Shown: positions 18,991 through 27,029 of the stretch, piece by piece | How the letters are laid out: every line of letters begins with the position of its first letter | How positions within the stretch are numbered: position 1 is the first letter of the stretch | Assembly: GCF_963674635.1 (NCBI RefSeq) | Contig: NZ_OY771475.1 | Coordinates: 3,547,501 to 3,611,500, forward strand | Source of the DNA: Breoghania sp. | GTDB lineage: Bacteria; Pseudomonadota; Alphaproteobacteria; Rhizobiales; Stappiaceae | Reading direction: 5' to 3' | Length of the DNA stretch: 64,000 nt | Program-made: the position numbers and the translations under genes | The notes under the pieces: generated by a model | Seen by the model: the letters and a program-made list of their open reading frames with translations, nothing else | The model's database searches: none | Told to the model about the DNA's origin: nothing

Positions 18991-19832
18991 CGCGCCTGCC
19001 CTCCTGCCTGCTGGTAATGGGCGATGCCGAGCGGGGTCACCAGCAGGGGGGCTGCCGGTTTCACGATGGTCAGACCCGTGTGCCTGGCGAAGGCCTTTTC
19101 GAAATCGGTGAAGGTGCAGGCACCGCCGACGACATGGATAGTGTCGATGCCGGGATGGTCTTCGAGAAAGCGGGAAACGATGCTCGCCATCTTGTCCACG
19201 ACGGGGCGCACGACGGAGAAGACCTCGCGTTCGTTCCCGGTGTCGAGCTTGTAGGCTTCCGCTTCGGCGAAAGAGGTCCGCCTGGCCCCGGCCAGGACGA
19301 GGGTCATGTGGGTGCCGCCGGTTGCCTCGTCGAAGGAGGCGAGAACCTCGCCGTCACGCAAGACGGAAATGCCGGTCGTGCCACCGCCCACATCGACGAC
19401 GGCCCCGTCACGAATGCCGAGGAAACGAGCCGCTGCGGTCGGCTCGTCGACGATCTCGACGAGGTCCATGTCGGCTGCTTCCACCACATTGCCGATGGCC
19501 TTGGCGCTGCCGTGATGGATGCCCGGCGGGATGGCGGTCGCGGCCTGCGTCAGGGGCTGGCCGATGCGCTTTTCCAGATCCGCCTTCATGGCGCGCACCG
19601 CCTGGACCGCGCCGATATAGTCGACGACGATGCCGTCGCGCACGACCGTGGAGCGATGGGTGATGCCGGCCACCGGCGTGTTCGCGGCATCAAGCACGCA
19701 CACGACGAGATTGGCCGTGCCGAGATCCACGCCGACCTTCAGCGGTCCGTCCGCCCAGTCCTCACGCGGCAGGACCGAATGCGATCGCACCATTTCGGCG
19801 AAGTCCAGCAATGTCTTGTCTGTCGTCGTCAT
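18987..19832 (-). CDS. eutJ: EutJ-like actin/Hsp70-fold chaperone
   Basis: A 281-residue ASKHA-fold protein. Nucleotide-binding motifs are LKVGVDLGTANLVVCVLD (phosphate 1), AVVDVGGGTTGISVLRDGEV (phosphate 2) and VVGGACTFTDFEKAF (adenosine). EutJ proteins are thought to help folding or assembly of microcompartment cargo. I use the ATG giving MTTTDKTLL; a GTG three codons upstream is possible. The gene overlaps the flavoprotein gene and is 46 bases from PduL. Confidence 0.9.
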   Translation of the reverse strand: MTTTDKTLLDFAEMVRSHSVLPREDWADGPLKVGVDLGTANLVVCVLDAANTPVAGITHRSTVVRDGIVVDYIGAVQAVRAMKADLEKRIGQPLTQAATAIPPGIHHGSAKAIGNVVEAADMDLVEIVDEPTAAARFLGIRDGAVVDVGGGTTGISVLRDGEVLASFDEATGGTHMTLVLAGARRTSFAEAEAYKLDTGNEREVFSVVRPVVDKMASIVSRFLEDHPGIDTIHVVGGACTFTDFEKAFARHTGLTIVKPAAPLLVTPLGIAHYQQAGGQAR

Positions 19833-19878
19833 GGATCTCACCCGGGCGGGCGGTTGAAGGGGCGTGTGCGAGGGGGCG

Positions 19879-20553
19879 TCAGGCCTTGAGGATGCGCACG
19901 AGGTCGTCGTTCTTCAGGCCAAGGGCATTGGCCTCTTCGATGTCGATATGCAGTTCCAGCGCGGAGTTTTCCGCCACGCGCACGGCCACGTGCTCCATCA
20001 CGCCGCCACGGGGCCCTTGCACCTCGACGGCGACTTCCTCGCCATTGACCAGCCCCAGCGGAGCGGCGGTTTCAGGGAGCATGTGGATGTGGCGCTGGGC
20101 TGCGATGACGCCGTCATGCTTCTTGACGGAGCCTGCCGGGCCGATGATCTCGACCCCCGGTGAACCGGCGAGCTTTCCGGACATGCGCAGCGGGGGCTTC
20201 ACGCCGAGGACGAAGCCATCGGCCACGGAAATCTCGATCTGGGTTTCCTTGCGCAGCGGGCCGAGCACACGAACCTTGCGGAGTTCGCCCTTGGGCCCGC
20301 GCAACGTCACGGTCTCTTCCGCAGCATATTGGCCGGGCTGCTTCATCGCCTTCTTGCGGGTCAGTTCGGAGCCGGGGCCGAAAAGCGCATCCATGTCGCA
20401 ACGCGAAAGATGGAGGTGGCGGTTGGAAACGCCCACCGGAACGAGGCCGGAGGCGGAAGCCTTTTCCCTTTCGGTGGCCTTGCGGGCCGCGATCCGGCTC
20501 TCGGCCATGATCTGCGAAACGATCAGAGCGATTGTGTCATCTACCGGCTGCAT
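19879..20553 (-). CDS. pduL: PduL-type phosphotransacylase
   Basis: Transfers the acyl group from CoA to phosphate and recycles CoA inside the shell. It is 224 residues long with two PduL domains. The zinc-binding segments VSNRHLHLS and AQRHIHM are seen, and GPGSELTRKK occurs between. The N-terminal helix PVDDTIALIVSQIMAES is a typical encapsulation peptide. The product, acyl phosphate, would feed the acetate/propionate kinase encoded on the opposite strand at 28807. The ATG was chosen for the AGGA-like RBS and because the frame upstream does not look coding. Confidence 0.93.
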   Translation of the reverse strand: MQPVDDTIALIVSQIMAESRIAARKATEREKASASGLVPVGVSNRHLHLSRCDMDALFGPGSELTRKKAMKQPGQYAAEETVTLRGPKGELRKVRVLGPLRKETQIEISVADGFVLGVKPPLRMSGKLAGSPGVEIIGPAGSVKKHDGVIAAQRHIHMLPETAAPLGLVNGEEVAVEVQGPRGGVMEHVAVRVAENSALELHIDIEEANALGLKNDDLVRILKA

Positions 20554-20623
20554 TCTTTCCGTCCTGCTTGTTCTTTTCTTGCCATCGGCTGGCATGTGCT
20601 CCGGCGCAGCCGGGGCCGTTGGC

Positions 20624-20644
20624 CTGACCGGTCGATCCGGTCAG
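20624..20644 (-). promoter_or_regulatory. Stem-loop between shell gene and pduL
   Basis: Perfect 8-bp inverted repeat CTGACCGG/CCGGTCAG with loop TCGAT in the 150-base gap between the charged-tail shell gene and pduL. No T-run follows, so it is more likely an mRNA processing or stability element than a full terminator. It could lower expression of pduL and later genes relative to the shell genes. Confidence 0.4.
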
Positions 20645-20703
20645 ACCCTGTTTCTGGTATTGACGCTTCCCGGTCGCAGAGCCGTGCGAAAGGGCGCGGT
20701 CGT

Positions 20704-21357
20704 CTATTTCCGCTTGCCCTGGCCCTGTCGGCGGCGCGCGCGCTGGCCCGGTCTCGGCTGGTTGGGATCCGGTTCAGGCTTGTCGTCGGTTGCCGACTTT
20801 TCAGGAGCTGTCGGTTCCGGTTCCGTCGGATCCGGCACGTCGGTCGCTTCCGGTTCGGGCGAAGCCTGGGCTTCTTCCGGCCCGGAGCTCTCCGCCTTTT
20901 CCTCAGGGGCATTTGCGGGCGCTTCCGGTTCCACCTCGACCGAAGCCGCCGCAACGGGGGCCTCCGGGGTGGAGGTCTCCTCAGTCGGGGTCTCCGCGAC
21001 CGGCTCCGCCTTCATGGCTGGAGCCGGTTCGGGAGCCGGTTCGACGTCCGGCGCAGGAGGAGGTGCCATGCCGACGGTATCGGCGCTGGCCACGAGTGTG
21101 GTCAGGCCGCGGGATGGCCGTGCGATCACATGGGTTGAGACGACACGGTTGACCCGGGCGGCGGCTGCGGCCCCAGCAGAGACCGCAGCCTTGATGGCAC
21201 CGACATCCCCGAGAAGCTTCACGACCGTCATGCCTTCGCCCTTGGCCAGTTCGTAGCCCACGAGCGTGACATTGGCCGACTTAACCGCCGCGTCTGCGGC
21301 TTCGACGGCCGCCGTCAGCCCTATGGTCTCGATCAGTCCGAGGCTTTGCTCAGTCAT
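20704..21357 (-). CDS. BMC-H shell protein with long acidic Pro/Ala tail and basic end
   Basis: A 217-residue protein. Residues 1-92 are a canonical BMC domain (SLGLIETIGLTAAVEAADAAVKSANVTLVGYE, then GAIKAAVSAG, then VVSTHVIARPS). Residues about 95-195 form a low-complexity tail rich in Glu, Pro, Ala and Ser, and the last part, RPGQRARRRQGQGKRK, is strongly basic. PduK- and GRM-type BMC-H proteins can carry C-terminal extensions, but this tail is longer than the domain itself and has no Cys cluster. It may reach into the lumen or the cytosol to bind cargo or other compartments; that is inference. Confidence 0.92.
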   Translation of the reverse strand: MTEQSLGLIETIGLTAAVEAADAAVKSANVTLVGYELAKGEGMTVVKLLGDVGAIKAAVSAGAAAAARVNRVVSTHVIARPSRGLTTLVASADTVGMAPPPAPDVEPAPEPAPAMKAEPVAETPTEETSTPEAPVAAASVEVEPEAPANAPEEKAESSGPEEAQASPEPEATDVPDPTEPEPTAPEKSATDDKPEPDPNQPRPGQRARRRQGQGKRK

Positions 21358-21379
21358 GACTGTCTTCCTTCTTCACGGG

Positions 21380-22183
21380 TCAGATATACGGCGTGGTCGA
21401 GGACTCCAGCGGGGTCGGATCCATGGTCCCCAGCAGTTGCTTGCCGACATCGCGCGCGGCGTGGATCGCCTGACGCACGGCACCGGAGTCGCCGCTGAAT
21501 GCAAAGATCACCTCGTTGGAGAAGCTTGTGCCGCTGGCCGGGGAGCTGTAGGCGATGGGGTCGATGGTCGCCGCCTTGGCTGCCGTGTCGGCCAGCAGAA
21601 CGCCGATGGCTGCGGGGCCGCCGACCGTGATGCCGAAAGCCTGGCCGATCGGGGCGCCGAACGCCTTGTTGAGGGCCGCGCTGGCGCGGGCGGTGTACTG
21701 GAATTCCAGATGCCCGGCAGCGTTGCCATAGACGTCCCCGAAGGTGCGGTCGAGTTCGGACAGCATCACTTCAACCGCACGCCGGGCGTCAGAGACGTCG
21801 GCGGCGCCGAAGATGATCAACGAGCCGTGGCCGGCCCCGCCTTCGGTATCACGCGGCAGCTCGATCACCAGGACCTCGCTGTTGGTCGCCTTGACCGCTT
21901 CGTCAGCCGCGAAGATGTGCGGACCGGCACCGGTGCGGGCACCGACGATACCGATGGAACGGTACTTCTTGTCGATGTTCATCTTCTCGTGCAGCGCCGG
22001 ATCGACATTGGCGATGACCATGCCGATCGTGTTGCCGATGGCGGTTCCGACGAATTCGGTCAGGTTGCAGGTGGCCGGCGCCTTCGCGGGCGCGGCCTTG
22101 GGGGCTGCCGGGGCGGCATCGTTGCTGCCGCCCATCTTGCGGATGACTTCCCCCATCAGCTGTTCGACAAGCTCGTCTCTCAT
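21380..22183 (-). CDS. PduB-type trimeric (tandem BMC) shell protein
   Basis: A 267-residue shell protein with two fused BMC domains forming a pseudohexameric trimer. The first half begins after a Pro/Ala linker at CNLTEFVGTAIGNTIGMVIANVD, with the pore segment RSIGIVGARTGAGPHIFAADEAVK. The second repeats the pattern at AFGITVGGPAAIGVLLADTAAKAA. The N-terminal helix MRDELVEQLMGEVIRKMGG resembles an encapsulation or assembly peptide, as in PduB, where the N-terminus links shell and cargo. RBS AAGGAG is upstream. Confidence 0.93.
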   Translation of the reverse strand: MRDELVEQLMGEVIRKMGGSNDAAPAAPKAAPAKAPATCNLTEFVGTAIGNTIGMVIANVDPALHEKMNIDKKYRSIGIVGARTGAGPHIFAADEAVKATNSEVLVIELPRDTEGGAGHGSLIIFGAADVSDARRAVEVMLSELDRTFGDVYGNAAGHLEFQYTARASAALNKAFGAPIGQAFGITVGGPAAIGVLLADTAAKAATIDPIAYSSPASGTSFSNEVIFAFSGDSGAVRQAIHAARDVGKQLLGTMDPTPLESSTTPYI

Positions 22184-22211
22184 GACGGTGTCTCCTTGTC
22201 CTATTCAGGGG

Positions 22212-22496
22212 TTATTCGGCGACATTCTTGGGAAGGATCCGTTCCACTTCCATGTGCGGACGCGGAATGACGTGGACCGAGGCCACGGTGCCGACCTTTT
22301 CAGCCGCCACAGCACCTGCATCCGTTGCCGCCTTCACCGCACCGACATCGCCGCGGACCATCACGGTCACGAGGCCGGAGCCGATCTTCTCGTAACCAAT
22401 CATGGTCACATTGGCCGATTTCACCATGGCGTCCGCCGCTTCGATCGCGCCGACAAGACCCTTGGTCTCGACCATTCCCAGTGCTTCCTGTTGCAT
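22212..22496 (-). CDS. PduA-type BMC-H shell protein
   Basis: A 94-residue canonical hexameric shell tile. The sequence LGMVETKGLVGAIEAADAMVKSANVTMIGYEKIGSGLVTVMVRGDVGAVKAATDAGA shows all conserved BMC positions; the pore loop is near KIGSG, as in PduA-like proteins that pass small polar substrates. The ATG giving MQQEALGM was chosen because AAGGAGACAGCG precedes it; an in-frame ATG six codons upstream has no such site. Next to PduB, it is probably the main tile of the shell. Confidence 0.95.
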   Translation of the reverse strand: MQQEALGMVETKGLVGAIEAADAMVKSANVTMIGYEKIGSGLVTVMVRGDVGAVKAATDAGAVAAEKVGTVASVHVIPRPHMEVERILPKNVAE

Positions 22497-22583
22497 CGCT
22501 GTCTCCTTGGTCACGATGTTCCGATGTTTACGTTTGCCGTCTGCTCTTCGCGGTATGTGCTCTGCTGCATTCTCCCTCGGTTC

Positions 22584-23702
22584 CTATCCGCCGATGCGGG
22601 CGAGCAGGCTCTCCAGCTCGGATTGGGACGGTTTGCGGGGATTGCCGGCCGTGCAGGCATCTGCCAGTGCGGCCGCCGCGATCTCCGACCGGATACGGCC
22701 GAATTCCGCCATATCGACACCCATGCCGCGCAAGGTGGTGGGGATGCCGAAGCGATGGTTGAACGTCTCGATCGCCCGGATGAGCGTGCGCACGCCCGCC
22801 CGCGTGCTGGGCACGTCGAGACCGACGCGCCGGGCGATGCGGGCATAGCGTTTGGCTGTTTCCGGATCCTCGGCGTTCCAGGCGATCACGACCGGCATCA
22901 GGACCGCGTTGACGCGGCCATGGACGACGTGAAGGCAGCCGCCGAGGGCGTGCGCCAGACTGTGATTGATGCCGAGGCCTGCGCCCGTGAAGGCAAGACC
23001 TGCAAGGCAGGATGACTGGTGCATGGCGTCACGGGCTTCCATGTCGTCGCCGGTCTCGTAAGCCCTCGGGAGATATTCGAAGGCGAGCTCAAGCGACTTT
23101 TCGGCGAAGGCGTCGGTGAAGTGCGTGGCACCTCTCGCCACCACGGCCTCGATGGCGTGGGTGATCACGTCCATGCCGGTATCGGCGGTGATCCTGGGGG
23201 GGGCGGTGCGAACGAATTCCGGGTCAAGCAGCGCCACGTCGGGCACCAGCTCATCGGAAATCAGGGGAAACTTGCGACCGTTGGCAGGATCGGAGATGAC
23301 CGCGAAGGAGGTCACTTCGGACCCGGTGCCGCTGGTGGTGGGGATGGCCACGAAGGGGATCTTGCGGCCCATGATGCTTTCGCGGACCACGGCCAGAATG
23401 GCTTTGGCCGCATCGATCGGCGATCCGCCGCCCAGCGCGATCACCACGTCGGGGCAGAAGTCCCTAAGCAGGCTCGCGCCTCTGGATACGGTGTCCACCG
23501 GAGGTTCGGGGATGGCCTCGTCAAAGACCAGGATCTCGCAGTCGGGCAGAAAGCTTTTCACACGATCGAGCGGGCCGGATTTCGCCATGAAGGCGTCCGT
23601 GACGATGGCGACCTTCTGTCCGCGGTAGGCGTGGAGCCTTTCCAGCAGAGACGGTCCGAAGACGACCTCCGTGCGGGGAAAGAAGCTGTTGTAGGTCTTC
23701 AT
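22584..23702 (-). CDS. Iron-containing alcohol dehydrogenase (PduQ-like)
   Basis: A 372-residue type III alcohol dehydrogenase that would reduce part of the aldehyde to alcohol and regenerate NAD+ inside the compartment. The NAD site reads GGGSPIDAAKA, and VAIPTTSGTGSEVTSFAVI is present. Metal ligands are carried by GLGINHSLAHALGG and HGRVNAVLMP. The length matches PduQ. I take the ATG at MKTYNSFFPRTEVVFGP; in-frame sequence upstream is not conserved-looking. It lies between shell gene pduA and the dehydratase. Confidence 0.94.
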   Translation of the reverse strand: MKTYNSFFPRTEVVFGPSLLERLHAYRGQKVAIVTDAFMAKSGPLDRVKSFLPDCEILVFDEAIPEPPVDTVSRGASLLRDFCPDVVIALGGGSPIDAAKAILAVVRESIMGRKIPFVAIPTTSGTGSEVTSFAVISDPANGRKFPLISDELVPDVALLDPEFVRTAPPRITADTGMDVITHAIEAVVARGATHFTDAFAEKSLELAFEYLPRAYETGDDMEARDAMHQSSCLAGLAFTGAGLGINHSLAHALGGCLHVVHGRVNAVLMPVVIAWNAEDPETAKRYARIARRVGLDVPSTRAGVRTLIRAIETFNHRFGIPTTLRGMGVDMAEFGRIRSEIAAAALADACTAGNPRKPSQSELESLLARIGG

Positions 23703-23750
23703 GGTCTTGTCGGTCCTGGGCGCGATCTTGTTCGGATCTTGAAAGGGGCG

Positions 23751-23837
23751 GGCCGGACGGCCCGGTTGGCGTGGTCGGTACGCCGCCGGTCCGTCCGGCC
23801 GGTGTGCGCGGGTCGAAAGCCTGGCCCGCGCACACCG
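23751..23837 (-). promoter_or_regulatory. Two strong stem-loops downstream of the dehydratase gene
   Basis: Between the dehydratase and alcohol dehydrogenase genes there are two inverted repeats. One is GGCCGGACGG (23751-23760) with CCGTCCGGCC (23791-23800). The other is CGGTGTGCGCGGG (23800-23812) with CCCGCGCACACCG (23825-23837), a perfect 13-bp stem. No T-run follows. They could stabilise the dehydratase mRNA or attenuate read-through so that the signature enzyme is made in excess. Confidence 0.55.
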
Positions 23838-23850
23838 AAGTCGGTGAGCC

Positions 23851-26379
23851 TCAGAACGTCTGTTCCGTACGGCTGATGATGTCGTCCTGCACTTCCTTGG
23901 CGAGCACGACGAACTGGGCGGAGTAGCCGGCCACACGGACCACGAGATCCTTGTGGGCTTCCGGGTCCTTCTGCGCGTCCAGCAGGGTCTGCCGGTCAAT
24001 CACGTTGAACTGGACATGCATGCCCTTGTGATCGAAGTAGGAGCGCACCAGCGACGCGAAATTCCTGAGGCCGTTGTCGCCAGCAAGGGCGTTGGGCAGG
24101 AATTTCTGGTTGTAGAGCGTTCCGTTCGACGCGATGAAGTGGTCGAGCTTGGCAACCGAGTTGGCGGCCGCGGTCGGACCCTTGACGTCCTTGCCCTGGC
24201 GCGGGGACACGCCATCGGCCAGAGGCGCCTTTGCGGGACGGCCATCGGGAAGGGCGCCAACGTCCTTGCCGAAGAGCACGTTCGCGGACACCGGGTAGAT
24301 GCCGGCCTGGAACTGACCCCCGCGCGGGTTCGTATATTTCTCGACTTCCTTGCAGTAGATCTGGGCGCACTTGCGGGCGATGAGATCGACTTCGTCGATG
24401 TCGTTGCCGAAGCAGGGGGCGCTGTCGAGCATCCGGCGGATGTTCTCGTATTTGCCGTTCGCAGCGCCGCCACCGTTGCCGGCGGAGAGGGTGCGGTAGA
24501 CTTCGTCCTTCAGGGTCGACATGTCGGTCGAGGAGGAGTTCGTCAGGACCTTGCGAACCGCCGCGTAAACCTGCTCTTCGGTCGGCTCTGCGGAGGTGTT
24601 GGATGCGCCCGCGGCGAGACCGAAATTGGCGTCCAGCGCCTCTTTCAGGTCGGCCATGGTGATGGTCTTGTCGTCGAAGACGAACTTCTTCATCGCGTAG
24701 ACGCTGTCGCCGGTATCGGCGACGCCGAAGGCCTGCGGACCGGTGAAGTTGTAGATCGCGCCGCCTTCCTGAACGGACATGCCGCGGCCCAGGCAGTCAT
24801 CGACCATGGCCGACTGGAAGGGGAGCGGAGCGCGTTCCGCGTGGGCGATGTCGACGCAGTTGTCGGCTTCCACCAGGTGCTTCACGAAGAAGGTCATCTG
24901 TGTGGAGAAGGCGTCATAGAAGTCATCGAGCGACTTCCAGGCGGCCATTGCGCTGGTGACCGGGCCGAGCTGAAGATCGCCGACCTTGCCGCCATTCATC
25001 GTGATTTCGAGAACCTTGGCCACATTGAAGAAGGCCGCGTCGTGCCAACCTTCGGTCTTGTGGATCGGTTGCGGTTCCACGCAGCCCACGATGCCGTAGT
25101 CGCGGGCATCGGCGAGCAGCACGCCCCGGTTCTGAAGCGCGGGGATGATCACTTCGTCGTTGTAGACGGCGGGGACGCCAAGGCCGAGACGGACAACTTC
25201 GGCTGCACGGAAGAGGAACTCGTCCGGAGTGCCCTGCCAGACGCGGATGGAGAACGAGGGAGCGGGCAGGCGAACATGCGCCACCGCTTCCATGCACATG
25301 TAGGAGATGTCGTTCGTCGCATCGAGACCGTCTTCGGTCTGACCGCCGACGCACAGGTTCTGGAACACCGCGTAACCGGCAAAGGCCTGCGCGGAGATTT
25401 CGTCGCGTGTCTTGTTGACGTCGTTCAGCTTGATCCAGATGCAGTCGACGAGTTCCTGCGCGAATTCGCGGCTGACGGATTTGTCGGCTTCCAGATAGGG
25501 ATACATGTACTGGTCGAAACGGCCCGGCGAGATGGAGTGGCCGCTGGATTCGATCTGCATCATGCACTGGATGAACCACATCGTCTGGCAGGCTTCCCAG
25601 AAGGTCGATGCGGGATTTTCCGGCACGCGACGGCAGTTCTGTGCGATCTGCATCAGTTCCTGCTTGCGGGTCGGATTGCTTTCGGCCTGTGCAAGCTCTT
25701 CCGCCTTGGCGGCGTAGCGATGAGCGAAGTTGATCGCCGCGTTGTAGGTGATGATGATCGCGTTATAGAACTGCTGCTTCTTGATGTAGGACGGGTCCAT
25801 CCGGTCCAGCATCTCAAGCTGCTTCACGGCTTCGGCGATGATGCCGCGGAAGCCGATCTTCAGGATCTTGCCATAGTCGACGCAGACGTGGCCGACGCCA
25901 CCGAAATAGTAGTTGCCGACGGTGAAGACGCCATTGTTGATGCAGTCATGGGTCTTCTGGGACATGTAGGAGGCGGCCAGATCACTGGTCGTCTTGCCGG
26001 GCCAGTACTTGAAGCACTCGTGAAGCTCCGCGGCCGTTTCCTTCGGGATCTCGAAGGGGTCGGCCATGCGGGTGGCCATGGTGTCGAATTCCTTTTCCAC
26101 CCAGTCGAAGGAGAATTCCGGGCAGATTTCCGTGGAGCGCGGGTTCTTCGTGATGGAGCCGACGATCAGTTCGTCGTCGCGGATCGTGACCGGAAGCTCG
26201 TTGAAGATCTTCTCCGCCACCTTGGCGCGGCGGACGATCGGCGGAAGTCCCTCGCTTGCCTTGTAGGCTTCCGTCGCAAGGACGGCACGTTCGGATTCCA
26301 CATACGGCCGCGCGTTCAGGATCTGGTTCTTCAACCGGATCACGCGGTCCGTTGGTTTTGTAAAGCCCTTCTCAATCAT
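23851..26379 (-). CDS. Glycyl radical diol dehydratase (GRM signature enzyme)
   Basis: An 842-residue glycyl radical enzyme. The radical site is VRVAGYSAQF (Gly818) and the thiyl site GCVEPQ (Cys433, Glu435). His164, His281, Ser282 and Asp447 sit exactly where, as I recall, the active-site residues of the B12-independent glycerol dehydratase of Clostridium butyricum are. The WHD motif after the Cys replaces the W-T-S-T-Y pattern of choline TMA-lyase. So the enzyme most likely dehydrates 1,2-propanediol (or glycerol) to the aldehyde. Residues about 588-641 form an insertion with two amphipathic helices (EEQVYAAVRKVLTN, MSTLKDEVYRTLSAG) that look like internal encapsulation peptides. Start: the ATG with GGAG six bases upstream; an earlier ATG adds 12 residues. 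It needs the activase at 14334-15251. Confidence 0.95.
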   Translation of the reverse strand: MIEKGFTKPTDRVIRLKNQILNARPYVESERAVLATEAYKASEGLPPIVRRAKVAEKIFNELPVTIRDDELIVGSITKNPRSTEICPEFSFDWVEKEFDTMATRMADPFEIPKETAAELHECFKYWPGKTTSDLAASYMSQKTHDCINNGVFTVGNYYFGGVGHVCVDYGKILKIGFRGIIAEAVKQLEMLDRMDPSYIKKQQFYNAIIITYNAAINFAHRYAAKAEELAQAESNPTRKQELMQIAQNCRRVPENPASTFWEACQTMWFIQCMMQIESSGHSISPGRFDQYMYPYLEADKSVSREFAQELVDCIWIKLNDVNKTRDEISAQAFAGYAVFQNLCVGGQTEDGLDATNDISYMCMEAVAHVRLPAPSFSIRVWQGTPDEFLFRAAEVVRLGLGVPAVYNDEVIIPALQNRGVLLADARDYGIVGCVEPQPIHKTEGWHDAAFFNVAKVLEITMNGGKVGDLQLGPVTSAMAAWKSLDDFYDAFSTQMTFFVKHLVEADNCVDIAHAERAPLPFQSAMVDDCLGRGMSVQEGGAIYNFTGPQAFGVADTGDSVYAMKKFVFDDKTITMADLKEALDANFGLAAGASNTSAEPTEEQVYAAVRKVLTNSSSTDMSTLKDEVYRTLSAGNGGGAANGKYENIRRMLDSAPCFGNDIDEVDLIARKCAQIYCKEVEKYTNPRGGQFQAGIYPVSANVLFGKDVGALPDGRPAKAPLADGVSPRQGKDVKGPTAAANSVAKLDHFIASNGTLYNQKFLPNALAGDNGLRNFASLVRSYFDHKGMHVQFNVIDRQTLLDAQKDPEAHKDLVVRVAGYSAQFVVLAKEVQDDIISRTEQTF

Positions 26380-26438
26380 CGTCTTCTCCAGGCTGAGATG
26401 ATCCGGCGGACCCACGCGGCCCGTCGGAGCCGGTTACT

Positions 26439-27029
26439 TCAGGTCAGGGTTTGCGGGTCGACGAGCTTCACGAACGCGCGCAACAGCTCCGGATGGCCGG
26501 GCCATGCGGGAGATGTTGCGAGATTTCCGTCGATGACCGTTTCTTCGGGTTCGACCGCGACGTAAGTGCCGCCAACGGCGCGAATTTCGGGGGCGCAGGC
26601 CGGATAGGCCGTGAGCCGGCGCCCGCTGAGCACACCGGCTGCCGTCAGGATCTGCGCACCATGGCAGATCGAGGCGACGGGCCGGTTCGAAGCCATGAAG
26701 GCTTTCGTGATCGCCAGGAGGTCATTGTCCAGGCGAAGATATTCGCAGGCCCGACCGCCGGCGATATACAGGCCCGCATAGTGATCGGGCTCGATAAAGG
26801 CGAAGGTGGCATTCAGTCGGAACAGATGTCCGGGCTTTTCGGTGTAAGTCTGATCACCCTCGAAGTCATGAATGGCCGTCTTGATGTGGTCTCCGGCTCG
26901 TTTCCCCGGACACACGGCCTCGACGTGGAACCCCGCCATTTTCAGCGCCTGAAACGGCACCATTACTTCGTAGTCCTCGGAGAAGTCTCCGGTGAACATG
27001 AGTATGTTTTTGGGGTTGTTTCGGATCAT
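26439..27029 (-). CDS. DJ-1/PfpI-family protein, first gene of the GRM operon
   Basis: A 196-residue glutamine-amidotransferase-like protein. GDFSEDYEVMVP carries the conserved acidic residue, and PVASICHGAQILTAAG holds the nucleophile-elbow Cys of the DJ-1 superfamily. YIAGGRACEYLR matches the oxyanion region of PfpI proteins. Family members include protein/nucleotide deglycases, glyoxalases and hydratases. As the first gene of the operon, 59 bases before the dehydratase, it may deal with reactive aldehydes or glyoxals escaping the compartment; this is inference. Start taken as the ATG before IRNNPKNILMFTG; the RBS is weak, and an ATG ten codons in is an alternative. Confidence 0.85.
   Translation of the reverse strand: MIRNNPKNILMFTGDFSEDYEVMVPFQALKMAGFHVEAVCPGKRAGDHIKTAIHDFEGDQTYTEKPGHLFRLNATFAFIEPDHYAGLYIAGGRACEYLRLDNDLLAITKAFMASNRPVASICHGAQILTAAGVLSGRRLTAYPACAPEIRAVGGTYVAVEPEETVIDGNLATSPAWPGHPELLRAFVKLVDPQTLT

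Noticed and set aside
23851..26379. Choline trimethylamine-lyase (CutC) as the function of the glycyl radical enzyme
   Set aside because: After GCVEP the enzyme has KTEGWHDAAFF in place of the Thr/Tyr pattern of CutC, and His164, His281, Ser282 and Asp447 match glycerol/diol dehydratases.
23851..26379. Isethionate sulfite-lyase as the function of the glycyl radical enzyme
   Set aside because: The diol dehydratase residues are present, and no sulfite-handling genes or isethionate transporter are linked to the locus.
23953..26565. An 870-codon plus-strand frame opposite the glycyl radical dehydratase
   Set aside because: The minus-strand protein has all catalytic residues; the plus-strand frame is its codon-bias shadow.
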